This document shows, in pieces, positions 20,509-32,975 of a DNA stretch of 64,000 nt; within the stretch, counting starts at the first letter, position 1, and each line of letters begins with the position of its first letter. The notes beneath the pieces were generated by a model. It searched no databases, was not told the DNA's origin, and was given only the letters and a program-made list of their open reading frames with translations. Position numbers and translations under genes: made by a program. The stretch comes from Albugo candida (lineage: Eukaryota > Oomycota > Peronosporomycetes > Albuginales): contig JBDOQK010000081.1 of assembly GCA_040437565.1 (NCBI GenBank), positions 27,717-91,716 on the forward strand, in the 5' to 3' direction.

Positions 20509-23500
20509 TCAAAAGTAATTGCTTCGGATAAACTGCTCCGACGTCTGACGATCGCGGGACACGAAATGACGTATCTGATGGCTTCCATACAGTCGAAGAA
20601 GCGCTGTACGCCTCCGATTGCTCAGATGAAGCGGTCGACCGCGACGGAGGTACACGTCGTCTTCTCCAAACGCATCGACATACACGGATGGAAAGTAACA
20701 ACTTCGAGCGTTATCGAGCAACAGCGTCCAAGTGGAACGAACGAGGAAGAAGCATCCGACTCCTTCGCCACAATTCGCAGCGTGTCGCGTGCATGCGCCT
20801 TTGCCATTTTGTCGGCAGCAATCGGTTCCTCCGCATACGATCGTCCCACAAATCATACAAATCGCTGGATTCTCCATAACATCCAATGTGCTCGGACACG
20901 GAGTCTTACGCATAATGCGAGCATACAACGTCACAAAGCTCGCAGGTAATGGAATCATTGTGATGGTCGCATACTCGACGCGAGGAATCGTTCGAATGGG
21001 AAGGCTCCGAAGACCGTTCATGCCGTTTGACGCGTGTGCCTGCAACAAGTCCATCAATTCCACGTCGTCAATGACAGCCTGAACGCTGGGAATGCCGAGT
21101 TGCACGCTCAATTGATGCAAGTCAGAGGTCNNNNNNNNNNNNNNNNNNNNNNNNNNNNNNNNNNNNNNNNNNNNNNNNNNNNNNNNNNNNNNNNNNNNNN
21201 NNNNNNNNNNNNNNNNNNNNNNNNNNNNNNAATGGAATCATTGTGATGGTCGCATACTCGACGCGAGGAATCGTTCGAATGGGAAGGCTCCGAAGACCGT
21301 TCATGCCGTTTGACGCGTGTGCCTGCAACAAGTCCATCAATTCCACGTCGTCAATGACAGCCTGAACGCTGGGAATGCCGAGTTGCACGCTCAATTGATG
21401 CAAGTCAGAGGTCAGACGCAACGAAGACACAAAGTTGGCATACTCTCTGGCATCGGGATCATCGATTCCGCGGAATATCGCACGACAAAGCATTGTCATT
21501 TGTCGGAGATGACGCGACATATTACATACGAAAAGATGTCGTCGGAAGAGTGTTTTTCGTGCGAATGGAATGTCTGCTGCCACACAAAGTCTTTGGATCA
21601 GAATATCGACTGCGTCCTCGTCCGTCGATACGTTTTCGGTATCCATTTGGTGTTCCCATCGCGCGATTTGAAGCGCCGTTTGAGCCATACAAAGCACCGC
21701 AAAGGATCGGATCGTACGGAGAACATGAGCTTTTTCAAAGAGCATACTTCCACATATCGCCACAGTGAGAAGGAAGAGATCATTTTCAAAAAGCGGTTTT
21801 TTCGCGTGCGGTTGTAAGACGTTCAAAAACGATACGAAATGACTGCACGAAATCTCAGCATTTTCGAAGAGAATATGTGCGGAAGAGAGTGCGCGAAGCA
21901 ATTGATTCGCTTTGGCGTCGTCACGCGGAGTGCATGGATCCAATTGCTGGTCAGAAAATGGCGATAATGCGATTCCAAGGGCTTTTTCGGTCGTATTGTC
22001 CGAAATTTGAAGATGTGATAATTGCGTTTCCATCGAATTGAATGGATATGTGGCCATGGAAACCCCGTGAAGCTGAAGAAGGGTCCACGTCGATGCGACA
22101 GCTTGCCACATGTGCCGACACATATCCAAAGGCTCGACGTCTTTCACTGTTTTTAAAGGCACAAACGATCGACCGAATGATTCCATTGCTTCTTTGTGGA
22201 CGTCCATGCGTCTCGGAGTCTCACGCACACTTTGAAGGAGATCGCACGCAAGCCATTGACGTACATGAAACGTATTCTCTCGCAATGAAAGGACATTTTC
22301 CATAGCTTTTCGGTCGGAAGCGCGTGGAGGAACAAATGGAATCAAAAGTGAGCTCAATGACTGACACATTGGACACAGAAATTCGGATGCGAATGCGTCA
22401 AATGCGATATTGGCATTCACATTCATCGCCAAGCGATCTTCTTCGACACGAAGCGCTCGTTGAGGTCGCACGGAAGTCATATACTCTTTCCAGCAAATGA
22501 GATGAACGGCGTGGCCACAGAGCGAAATGAACATATCAAAAGACTTTATGTCACTGCATTCCATCGACGTGTGTGTCGCGACTCGGCTTCGTTGCATGTG
22601 GCCAATGTACATGATGGAAGCGTGTGGTTTGCATTGCGAGCATATGATACAATCGGGCGAGTCTTCTTCCTCCAATGCGACTTTTACAGTGCTTTCCAAA
22701 GCGGCAAATGTGTTGGATTCCGTGAACGCTTGTTGTCGCGATCGCATGGCGTCGATCGCGTTTTGTTGGATTCGTTTCTGAAGCTCTTTCTTGCACGATG
22801 GAGGACACATGGACGTATGTTCCTCGTGTGATTCCAAAAACAAACGACAATATGGATCCAATTCTTTCAATGTCGTAAGAAGCCATTTCATGACGGAAAT
22901 GGTCACTTTATGTGCTTGGAAATCGTCGCATAGAAAATGGGAATATCGATGGAGAAGTGCCAGCAGACTCGCTTCATGAACATCGACCGTCTCGACAATG
23001 TGTTGGGATACGCGTTGTCGTTTGACGCTTTTCGCGTCGACAAATGCGAATTCCTTTGGTCCAAAACGAAAGTATTTGACAGTCTCACGACATTCCGTTC
23101 GACGAATTCTCAGTACGGCGACATTCAAAAGATGGAGAACGTATGTAAGAACAGCGTCACTGCACAAGCGATTCTCCGTGTCGGTGTGCCCACACGCTTT
23201 ATGGAATGCGATTTCCAGCAATGCTCTCAGAATTCCAATCAAATTCGCATCCAATGTGACGTCATACAACTCGGAAAATGACTCGTGTTCCAAATTCGAA
23301 ATCAATGGAATCGGCGCATCGTTCAATTTCCATTCACGAAATATCGCTTCGTATCGATTCAATTGAGCTTTCTCGTGGCTGGCGCGTGAGATATGGAAAA
23401 AGATCGGATCGTATTCATTCCGCCACACGTTTTTCTTCAACGTATAGCGACACGGCTCTGCGATATCGCGCGTTGGAATTGGGACACCAATATCGTTCAA

Positions 23501-26500
23501 TATCGCATCGACATGCAACGATTCCAAATGTGGCAATAACGTCTTATCGAAAAGCTGTGAGCGCGTTCGTGGCTCCACTGCTAATCGATGAACGAGCTCA
23601 CGTCGAAGAATGCAATCCGATGAACAAGTGGACACCACCGATTGCGTGATGATCCATAAAAGAGTCTGTAATGCATTCTCTAAAAGTGTGATGATTCTAT
23701 CGNNNNNNNNNNNNNNNNNNNNNNNNNNNNNNNNNNNNNNNNNNNNNNNNNNNNNNNNNNNNNNNNNNNNNNNNNNNNNNNNNNNNNNNNNNNNNNNNNN
23801 NNGGCGCGTGAGATATGGAAAAAGATCGGATCGTATTCATTCCGCCACACGTTTTTCTTCAACGTATAGCGACACGGCTCTGCGATATCGCGCGTTGGAA
23901 TTGGGACACCAATATCGTTCAATATCGCATCGACATGCAACGATTCCAAATGTGGCAATAACGTCTTATCGAAAAGCTGTGAGCGCGTTCGTGGCTCCAC
24001 TGCTAATCGATGAACGAGCTCACGTCGAAGAATGCAATCCGATGAACAAGTGGACACCACCGATTGCGTGATGATCCATAAAAGAGTCTGTAATGCATTC
24101 TCTAAAAGTGTGATGATTCTATCGAGTCCAAAACGAGCACAAGTCGCATCGGAGAAGTCTGTTTGGGGATTCACGAGATTTTCGAGCGTATCTGTCAAGC
24201 CGAATCGATGGAAAAACATGCTGAGAAATATATCTTTCTCCATCGTTGTGACTGCCATTTGGATGAGAAAGACATCGATATCGCGAAAGGAACGACACCA
24301 CGGCAAATTCGTGTAGTAAAGCAATTGTTGGGACATTATTTGACCATTTCGGACCCAAAGACCGCTTTGAATGTGTGCTGAGAAAATGAGAGTACGAAGT
24401 GGGAATTCAAAAAGCGCCGATACCAATTGCTTGGCGTCGATTGTGTTTTGAAGATCGCATGGAAGCGAAGTGGAAAGAAGCTTTTGACGACACTCTGTGG
24501 ATTCCAATTGACGAAGAAAAAGTCCAAACATTGTGTGCAGCGGATAATGAAATGACACTGGCACACTGCTTCCGAGCATATCGTATTGCACCATCGATTT
24601 CGGTTCCAATGTGAAGACAGAAGATGTTTTATTCTCCCAATGCGATCGAATGAATCGCATGATACTTTGTGATGCGTACATGTGCTTCCAAATGCATTCA
24701 AAGACTTTGGGAATATCGACAGACGACGTCGAGTGATTCGTACAGAGCGAACGACAGAGTGTCACACACAGCCGATGGATTTGTGTTTGGAAGCTGAATG
24801 CCGCATGCCATTTTTGGGATTCAAATGTCACGTGTGCCTGCGTCTCGTCGATCCATTTCTGTGCATCCAAATGCTGCGTCTGTCGAAGAAATGAGAACCA
24901 AAGGTCGAGGATATCGTCTCGGGAAAGCATTTCATGAGCCATCGAGGGAATATGAAGCACGTAGCCCAAGTGATCCATCAGGTAAGTGCATCGGCTGTAT
25001 CGGAGCACAAAATGACCGCAATCAATCGATCGAGAGTCGTCACACGTAAAAGGAATCGATGACGAGACTTCCGAGACGCAAACTTTGGCACTTTCAATCG
25101 CCGACAAAAGCAAATTCAAAAGCAGTTTGAGGATATCAAAAGTGTTTGGATGGTGGATAGCGGTGACGATCGAAGGCGTTGTGAAGAGCTGAACTCCGTA
25201 TTGGAATATCGATTCTCGTTGGGTTCCAATTCCGCTAATGTATCGTATCATCAAAGGCTCATATACGCTCATGAATCCCCACGAAAATGCGACTTTAATG
25301 GCTTTTTCGGTCTGAAGTTTGAGATATAAATCGTATAATTCCAACGCCAATTCCTTCCGATAAAACGGATCCGAAGAAAGCCATACTTTCAGCGGAGGAG
25401 AACAGTTATTTGTGAGGAAAAGCTGTTGACAAAATACAATTTGATACGTCTCATTTTCGACACATTTCTGAAGCCATTTCAATACATTGAGAATCATTTT
25501 CTCCTGCGCCAAATGACGTTCCGATATGATTGAGACGTGCCACCCTTCCGCTTGGAACGCTTGCATGAGCTCTGTCGCCTCGTACAGAGTCATATTGGAC
25601 CTTACGATTGTGCTTCCTTGTGTATCGATCGTATTGGTAAGCTGTCGAGCCGAATGAATACGCTTTTCAATCAGCGAATGAACCAATTCGTTATCGGAAT
25701 GGATGTCATCGTTCGAGATCCTCAGATGAAATATCTTGGCCAGATTTCGTTCATTCGCCTGCACGTGTCGACCGCATGTGCTCCAATAATGCTCGAGATC
25801 TTTCCGGCCTTGAATCGTGACGCTGGGAATCTCAAAGCTTCCGGCGATTTGCACGGCCAATAAACCGACAATTTCAATCAAATTTGCAAACAAATGCGTC
25901 ATCAATTGCCATTCGCATGTGTCCAAGCTCCTCACCGATAGTACACTGCTCGTACTCAGCCATTCTTCCGTGTAATTGCGTGGAGATTTTACATGTGTTC
26001 CCATTGCGATCGAAAGAGATGACAATGTGTAGCGCTCCTTTGCGTTTTCGTCGACGAATGATTCCTGTGAATGAGTTGTACAAAAACCGGTCGGTTTCCA
26101 TGCTTCTGCGTCGCCGCAATCACACNNNNNNNNNNNNNNNNNNNNNNNNNNNNNNNNNNNNNNNNNNNNNNNNNNNNNNNNNNNNNNNNNNNNNNNNNNN
26201 NNNNNNNNNNNNNNNNNNNNNNNNNAGCTTCCGGCGATTTGCACGGCCAATAAACCGACAATTTCAATCAAATTTGCAAACAAATGCGTCATCAATTGCC
26301 ATTCGCATGTGTCCAAGCTCCTCACCGATAGTACACTGCTCGTACTCAGCCATTCTTCCGTGTAATTGCGTGGAGATTTTACATGTGTTCCCATTGCGAT
26401 CGAAAGAGATGACAATGTGTAGCGCTCCTTTGCGTTTTCGTCGACGAATGATTCCTGTGAATGAGTTGTACAAAAACCGGTCGGTTTCCATGCTTCTGCG

Positions 26501-26937
26501 TCGCCGCAATCACACATTCCGCCCGGAAGTGTGGTGTGGAAATAAATCTCGTGGCCCGCGTGATCGCTGTTTTCGTAACAATTAAAGCAAATAACGCACG
26601 TTTCGTCGGTCTGACACGTCTTACAATTGAATGCCAAGTCGTTTTTCTGAAAGATATAGCCGCAATACGCGTTGTCGTTTTTTTTCGAATCGTTTGACGT
26701 CGTTTTTGCGTCGGAATGAGAGGTTCTTTCAAGTGCACAAAGTGATTGAATTGCGTTGAGGAAATGTGTTATTTCCGAGTCGATACATTGCGTTTCGTTT
26801 GCGTTGAAATACATTTTGTGAAGAAAAGACGGTAAGGAATGCGTACAGAAACGATCAGTCGATTCTGTCGCCCATAAAGCGCGTAATTGCGCAATTGCGG
26901 CGACGGTCGATTCCGTCGACATAGCGTCGATTTCCAT
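20509..26937 (-). CDS. UBR1: UBR1-type N-recognin E3 ubiquitin ligase
   Basis: This large intronless gene is interrupted by three artefactual gaps (21131-21230, 23703-23802, 26126-26225), each with duplicated flanks. Removing gaps and duplicates leaves 5334 nt, exactly 1778 codons, and the frames on each side then agree. The UBR box is at about residues 92-159: CGYIFQKND, CKTC, CVICFNC, DHAGHE, MCDCGDAEAW and FCTTH carry the zinc ligands that bind N-degrons. Central helices (LIEIVGLLAVQIAGS, TLYEATELMQAFQAEGW, FNFHxxLH-like FHYPLHTMFGLFLRQL) match UBR1/2. A RING-H2 follows (CIICSQC .. SLCGHAVHLICWKEY .. FLCPMCQSLS). The C-terminal UBR autoinhibitory domain has PAICMICGTIVCGG, LLLDNARSCYFPSVYVDAFGE and LRRGRPLHLS. 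It should ubiquitinate proteins with destabilising N-termini. The start could also be an ATG at 26922 or 27045. Confidence 0.93.
20948..21413. repeat. Assembly gap 21131-21230 with 183-bp duplicated ends inside UBR gene
   Basis: 20948-21130 and 21231-21413 appear identical around 100 Ns. Collapsing them removes 283 bp and shifts the frame so that the two UBR ORF pieces join. This is an artefact of unmerged contig ends. Confidence 0.9.
23381..24124. repeat. Assembly gap 23703-23802 with 322-bp duplicated ends inside UBR gene
   Basis: 23381-23702 and 23803-24124 appear identical around 100 Ns. Collapsing removes 422 bp and brings the upstream and downstream UBR frames into register. Confidence 0.9.
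25836..26515. repeat. Assembly gap 26126-26225 with 290-bp duplicated ends inside UBR gene
   Basis: 25836-26125 and 26226-26515 appear identical around 100 Ns. The block encodes the end of the UBR box and the following helix, which would otherwise appear twice in the protein. It is removed by collapsing 390 bp. Confidence 0.9.
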
Positions 26938-27215
26938 TGATTTGTGATTGGTCGAAATTACTTCATCGAATGCGAGAAAGAATTTTGCTACCGCTTTGCG
27001 TCGATGCCAACGAATGGAGCCGATACACAGCGTCCAAACAGGCATTACACCGTCTTACAAGGCGCAATATCGCTCCACTACCTCTCATCCCGTGGTCATC
27101 GAAATATCCGCTCGCGTTTACGCAGAATACCGTCAAAACGAGCCGGGAATTCCACCGCAGACTAATGTCTTAAATAATACTTTTTATTATCTCACTTTAC
27201 AGAACGACGTGAATC

Positions 27216-28721
27216 CTATATCTTTGATACGCCTTGAGGTCTTCTTCTGTGAACCGCTCGGACGATAGATTCCACGCCCAAAGCACTGAGAAAATTGTCT
27301 TCGAGACCGAGGAATTTCATTCGGGGACATGAGCCATTGGCCAGGACTTTGGTGATGGAAGGCACACAGTTGTCCGATATAATGTTTCCGCTCATGTCCA
27401 AATACATCAGCTGCTTACATCGCTTCCCGGCGAGTGCTGTCATAATTCGCTTGACTCCAATTTCGCCTATAAAATTTCGACCAATGTCGAGACGAGTTAG
27501 TTGGGTCGATATGCGCGAATTGAGAAGCCACGCGATGTCAACTGTTCCAAAATCTGAAATGTTGTTTCCACTCATTAGCAACTTTTGTATATGAGGACAT
27601 TTGCCTCGCGTGAGGACACGACAAAGCGCATGTAATCCGTTTATTTGATACGTATTGTTGAACGTTGAAATCAATCCGAGTTCACGGAGCATTCGTCCAC
27701 CACCGCGTTCCAATGCCTCGGCAAGCTGTAAGACGATTATCTCACTGAGCTGCTCACGATCAGAGTCGATATCGGACATGTTCCATGCGACCGCTTCTGT
27801 TTGTTTGTCACGGTTGGATACATTCAATCGCGTCAGATTTGTGAATGGTTGGAGGATATCGGTCGAGTGTCGTGTGAATGCTCGCTGAAGCTGATAAATC
27901 TCCACGTCCAAAGAGTATACACAACCGGGTAATACGTCTGCAGCATACTGACAAACTTTCCTGCATTGAATCGTTTCAACGCCTGTCAAATAGCTGAAAA
28001 TCCCACGCAAGAGGTCTTCATGCAGCGAGAATAACGTCAAATTCGCGTGTGCATTTGTGGCCAGCTCGCGCGTCCCAATTGTCCTTCTCTTTTTGTAATT
28101 TCCAAAAGATCGTATGGAGTGCGATCCTTTTCGTTTTCCGAGGATGTTGAGAACCTTTCGGTGTTGTTTTCGCTTTGCAGCAGCTGCCTCGCGAAAACTC
28201 GAGCAAACGAGTGACTGAAGACGACGACGAAGTGAGTTGAGATCACAATACTCCTCAAAGGATGCGGCTCGTGAGTATAGTGAGAGCTCAATTCGTTTCG
28301 CCAGAGACGGAGTGCGACCGGAAGCGAGTCCGTTTGTTCTTTGCATCGCATTAATTCGAGTCATTGCGATGATCCGTTGTACCATAAGTCGGCGTTGTGG
28401 TAAGTCTGCTTCTGACTGCCAATGCCTCAAATCGGAAGTGTACCATTCGGCGAGCAACTCGGAGGAATTATTGAGCAATTTTGACGAATCAGAAGACTGA
28501 TTCTGGAAATTTGATTTTAAAAGATTTGGCGCATTGAGAACACTCAATGGGTCGATAAACACTGAAGCGTGTGAGTGTGAGTTTTGAGACGTCGGAGTGC
28601 ATACGCTGACATGAGCCCATGAACCTGACACACTATCGATTGATTGAGGTGTTTTGCTTTCGTCTTCTTTGATGCTCGCAGTAGTGTATATGGTGTGAGG
28701 AAGTGATGTCGCTAAAGCCAT
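27216..28721 (-). CDS. KIX-like / F-box / leucine-rich repeat protein
   Basis: An intronless ORF encodes 501 aa. The N-terminal 90 residues are Ser/Thr-rich and probably disordered. Residues about 98-175 (HWQSEADLPQRRLMVQRII .. LAKRIELSLYSRAASFEEY .. LRRRLQSLV) have the helix pattern of a KIX domain, the MED15/CBP-type activator-binding module. A strongly basic stretch at 183-214 looks like a nuclear localisation signal. An F-box-like motif follows at about 230-270 (LFSLHEDLLRGIFSYLTGVETIQ). From about 290 to the end there are RNI-type leucine-rich repeats (LTRLDIGRNFIGEIGVKRI, LMYLDMSGNIISDNCV, MKFLGLEDNFLSALGV). The combination suggests an SCF substrate adaptor aimed at transcription regulators. 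That is inference, and the KIX call needs a profile search. It lies 280 bp upstream of UBR1, same strand. Confidence 0.72.
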   Translation of the reverse strand: MALATSLPHTIYTTASIKEDESKTPQSIDSVSGSWAHVSVCTPTSQNSHSHASVFIDPLSVLNAPNLLKSNFQNQSSDSSKLLNNSSELLAEWYTSDLRHWQSEADLPQRRLMVQRIIAMTRINAMQRTNGLASGRTPSLAKRIELSLYSRAASFEEYCDLNSLRRRLQSLVCSSFREAAAAKRKQHRKVLNILGKRKGSHSIRSFGNYKKRRTIGTRELATNAHANLTLFSLHEDLLRGIFSYLTGVETIQCRKVCQYAADVLPGCVYSLDVEIYQLQRAFTRHSTDILQPFTNLTRLNVSNRDKQTEAVAWNMSDIDSDREQLSEIIVLQLAEALERGGGRMLRELGLISTFNNTYQINGLHALCRVLTRGKCPHIQKLLMSGNNISDFGTVDIAWLLNSRISTQLTRLDIGRNFIGEIGVKRIMTALAGKRCKQLMYLDMSGNIISDNCVPSITKVLANGSCPRMKFLGLEDNFLSALGVESIVRAVHRRRPQGVSKI

Positions 28722-30298
28722 TTGGGAAATGATGGGAATGACTCGTTGATTATGCAGTAAGTAAATACGGGTGGCTATGTGTTAGGTGTTCAATCAGTTG
28801 GCAGTGAATCAGATTAAATGGTGTCCACGTGCTCAAGCTCAAGCAAATTTGATTTTGGTAAAAATTGCATTGTCATGCCACGAGACGAACCCACCACACA
28901 ACACACCAAAAGTCATAGAAAAGTCATTGATTTAACGCCTCTCCTCTTCCTTTACAGGCGATAGTCATTTCAATGGAGCATGACCAGGTTTTAAAACCGG
29001 TATTAGCACCTGGAACGATGTTTGTTCATCACACTATACCAGAGGATAAGGACGCAACTTTTCCAAATGAAGATAGGGTCTTGAAGAAGACCGCGGTCAT
29101 AGGCAACAGAAACTGCTGTCTAGATTACAATGTGCTGCGAGCTTGAGGTGTTATGACTCAACGTACATGAAGTAAGATACGAAACCTGTAGGAACCGTAC
29201 ACCATCGTACCGGAAAATGAATCAGATGGGCCACAGTGGAGTGATGTCAAAATACTCTCATCACAAGTTGCCTGCAAGACAGGGTTTTACAGTCATGGCC
29301 TGACTTTATACTAGTTGAATTATTGGTGAACTGATTTTACGTGTTTAATACGGCTTTCTAGGATTTTTTGACAGTTGACACGTAAAGTAGCAGCTAGAAT
29401 CACCCGATTGCTTCGTGCCGAGCGAATGAAGGTCGGAAACCTCGTTTTATACGTAGTACTTAATTCTGGTATGTCTGGTGGCATGTATAAGCCACAACCG
29501 TATGGCAGGATGGACACACGGTCAATTTTTGCCGTCATTTTGCTTCACTTATTTCTACACTGTGCCGGCACGCGAGGGGCTTTCCGATTGCGTAAATCTA
29601 ATTCCACTTTTTCTCTACTCGCAACGACTGCTACTAAATCCGATTGGAAATATTATAAGCAGACTGAAAAGTTTTGCGAGGTTTCTCTTTCTCTACGCTT
29701 TTATCAAAGAATCAGGCAATCTTTCGCGAGTCAATGAATGCTGTTACCGATGGAAGAGTGCACCGTTTCCATCTGAATAGAGCGCGCCTGCTGCTTTGCG
29801 AAACGTATTTAAGAATCTTAGTGGGAGCTGTGAGTCGACAAAAGGTGGCAATAGTTGTTGTCAGCTCTTGTGGAAATCATGTAATCAGCGTCATACGAAA
29901 GAACACGTGTCTTCCTGCTTGATCAGTCAGAATGTGTCATCAGAGGGTGTTGACACTCGCGCATGTACAATCTATCACCAATCCTTACAACACATCAAGT
30001 GATGGCTGAGGCACTCCACAAGATGCATAGAGTAAGTGGGGAAGCAAAAATACGCAATAACAGACGTCTCCTATTTTGGCAATACTTATTTCAGAGCACC
30101 ATTCGATAGGACCTTGCCTCGAACAAGTTTCCGCTACTTTTACGCGAGCGTCAATTACAGCCAATCACTAGCGACTGGTCTTTTAATAAAGACAGCTTGG
30201 ATACATTATTCTTCCAAAGACGCATATCCTCACACTCATTATAAATAAACTCTTGCAATCCCTCTATATTTACGAAAGCGTAACAATAATAAATCCTC
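28722..30298. other. Intergenic stretch with no recognised gene
   Basis: 1.6 kb between the divergent KIX/F-box/LRR and ATP synthase d genes. Only short ORFs with no family resemblance are present. Promoters of both genes must lie here, but no specific element can be pinned down. The ATP synthase start is preceded by an AT-rich leader. Confidence 0.5.
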
Positions 30299-30954
30299 AT
30301 GCTCCATTTTCGACAACGAGTCATTCGCTCTCTTGCTCGCCATGAGCGCGGCTCCCTTGACTGGAACTCAATGTATACAAAGCTCTCTGATCCTCAAGCT
30401 CGTGCGGCATTGGAAGGGCTTCAAAATGTGCACGCGAAAATCCAAACGGAAGCTCGTGAGTATGTCAAAGAGCCTGAGCCCATTGATTTCGAGCACTACC
30501 GATCGATCCTAAAAAACAAAGATTTGGTGGATGCCATTGAGGTAAAGTAAACCTCAGAGGATATCTTCGTCTCAGTTGTATTCTCTGTAGCAAAACTACA
30601 ACACCATCAAATTTCCTGTCATTACGCCTCAGCAATTGGATGAACCGGTGGAAGGGTCCGAGATTCAACCAATCAACGAGAAAGAAATGTTACAAGAAAT
30701 GGTAACATCCTATATCTGTTATAACACGCAATGTTTATGAAATGTATCAATTCTAACAGTTTAGCGAATTGGATGGACAATTGGAAGACTCCAAGACGCG
30801 AATCACTGAATTGAAAGAATTCATTCGTTTAATGGAAGATACACGAACCACTTTGGACACAACCATGCCTGAGATGACAGCTATGTATCCTGAGATCCAC
30901 GAGGAAATTGACGAAGAAATCGCCAACATGGAATGGGACAAAGATCTCTCATAG
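30299..30954 (+). CDS. ATP7: Mitochondrial F1Fo-ATP synthase subunit d
   Basis: Three exons, 30299-30541, 30591-30701 and 30760-30954 (introns 49 and 58 nt, GT..AG), encode 182 aa. The N-terminus is basic and lacks acidic residues for the first 16 positions, fitting import. The family pattern is present: GSLDWNSMYTKLSD, the central EPIDFEHYRSILKNKDLVD joined across intron 1 to NYNTIKFPV, then coiled helices (LEDSKTRITELKEFIRLMED). The acidic tail is family-like. Subunit d forms part of the peripheral stalk that holds F1 against rotation in the mitochondrial inner membrane. The symbol follows the yeast name. Confidence 0.88.
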
Positions 30955-31375
30955 GAAGGAGCGATGTCGTAGTTCTTGCAGAGGTTCGATTGCAATACGT
31001 CGGTGAGATCAATACAGAATCAAAGTCAATTCAGATCGTTTTAAGGGCTCTTCTACTTCTCTCAAATCGCACTCTACAAAAGACCCCATCTACAAGCCAA
31101 GCCAATGATCAATGTTGGCTATCTTTCAACGATCTCGACGACGGCTGTTATCAAGCGATTGACTACGTAGCTCCCCGGCAGCAGCAAACGTCCATCACAT
31201 TCTTCCACGCGGCAGAGTGATCACTCAACCGCGGCATCCTCATTCGATACGACTCTCACTCAGATTCGTACACTCCACCTCTGTCTGATCGTCTTGTGTA
31301 CTCGACCCTGTTCGCTTGACCTGACCCAAGACTTTCTATCCCATCGAGGCTATGCGATCGCCTCCCTTCATAGTA

Positions 31376-32975
31376 ATGAGCACTTTCAAGCACACTGCAT
31401 CGCCCAGAATTAAATGAGTACCCGCCCTCAATGATCCAAGTCCTGTGAGTAAGTCTTCGAGTTGCAGAGACACTTGCGCTCGATTCAAGTCAAAAATAAG
31501 CGCTGTTCTTCTGCCAGTAACATCCGTGTATCTTGAAAGGACACGTCATATCGATTCTATCCATAATGGAGGGTTATCTGACGAAGAAATCGCACCGCTT
31601 TGGTCAAATGTAAGCCCTCCCATACGCTAAGACTTTGAGTACCTGGTGATCACTCACTTTCAGGCAGAGACGATATTGCGTCCTGAAAGGCAGTATGCTT
31701 CTGTTCTACCTCACCCAGGACGAATACAAAAGCCATATTGTCCCTCGTAAGGTCCTGGAGGTCGTCGATGTACATGATCGCGGGCACAGCAGCTTTGAAG
31801 TCGAGCAATTGGGAGGAAGAACATATTTCTGCACCTGTACTTCCGTTTCTAATCAAACGAAATGGATAAGCGCTATGAGAGAAGCCCTGCAGGAGCCGGA
31901 CCGAATAGCGCAAGAAGAAATCGAGGAAGCACAGCGATTCTTACTCCAGGAAGAGAACGAGCAGAATGAGGCGGTAGGAATCGCAACAGAAGCGATTAAA
32001 AAGGCCCAAGAATACACACAATCAGTCGTCGATATGGATGTCCAAATTCAGGAGATGAAGCTGCTGCGTGCAAAAGTAGAAGAAACACTGCAACACACTG
32101 CCACGATACATCATTCCTCGACACANNNNNNNNNNNNNNNNNNNNNNNNNNNNNNNNNNNNNNNNNNNNNNNNNNNNNNNNNNNNNNNNNNNNNNNNNNN
32201 NNNNNNNNNNNNNNNNNNNNNNNNNATGAGCACTTTCAAGCACACTGCATCGCCCAGAATTAAATGAGTACCCGCCCTCAATGATCCAAGTCCTGTGAGT
32301 AAGTCTTCGAGTTGCAGAGACACTTGCGCTCGATTCAAGTCAAAAATAAGCGCTGTTCTTCTGCCAGTAACATCCGTGTATCTTGAAAGGACACGTCATA
32401 TCGATTCTATCCATAATGGAGGGTTATCTGACGAAGAAATCGCACCGCTTTGGTCAAATGTAAGCCCTCCCATACGCTAAGACTTTGAGTACCTGGTGAT
32501 CACTCACTTTCAGGCAGAGACGATATTGCGTCCTGAAAGGCAGTATGCTTCTGTTCTACCTCACCCAGGACGAATACAAAAGCCATATTGTCCCTCGTAA
32601 GGTCCTGGAGGTCGTCGATGTACATGATCGCGGGCACAGCAGCTTTGAAGTCGAGCAATTGGGAGGAAGAACATATTTCTGCACCTGTACTTCCGTTTCT
32701 AATCAAACGAAATGGATAAGCGCTATGAGAGAAGCCCTGCAGGAGCCGGACCGAATAGCGCAAGAAGAAATCGAGGAAGCACAGCGATTCTTACTCCAGG
32801 AAGAGAACGAGCAGAATGAGGCGGTAGGAATCGCAACAGAAGCGATTAAAAAGGCCCAAGAATACACACAATCAGTCGTCGATATGGATGTCCAAATTCA
32901 GGAGATGAAGCTGCTGCGTGCAAAAGTAGAAGAAACACTGCAACACACTGCCACGATACATCATTCCTCGACACA
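31376..32975. repeat. Assembly gap 32126-32225 with 750-bp duplicated ends at start of PH gene
   Basis: 31376-32125 and 32226-32975 appear identical around 100 Ns. The upstream copy is a truncated duplicate of the first two exons of the PH-domain gene and is not a separate gene. 30955-31375 has no recognised gene. Confidence 0.9.

Noticed and set aside
31376-32125. Apparent tandem duplicate of the PH-domain gene start
   Set aside because: The copy appears identical over 750 bp to 32226-32975 and is cut exactly at a 100-N gap, so it is a contig-end overlap.
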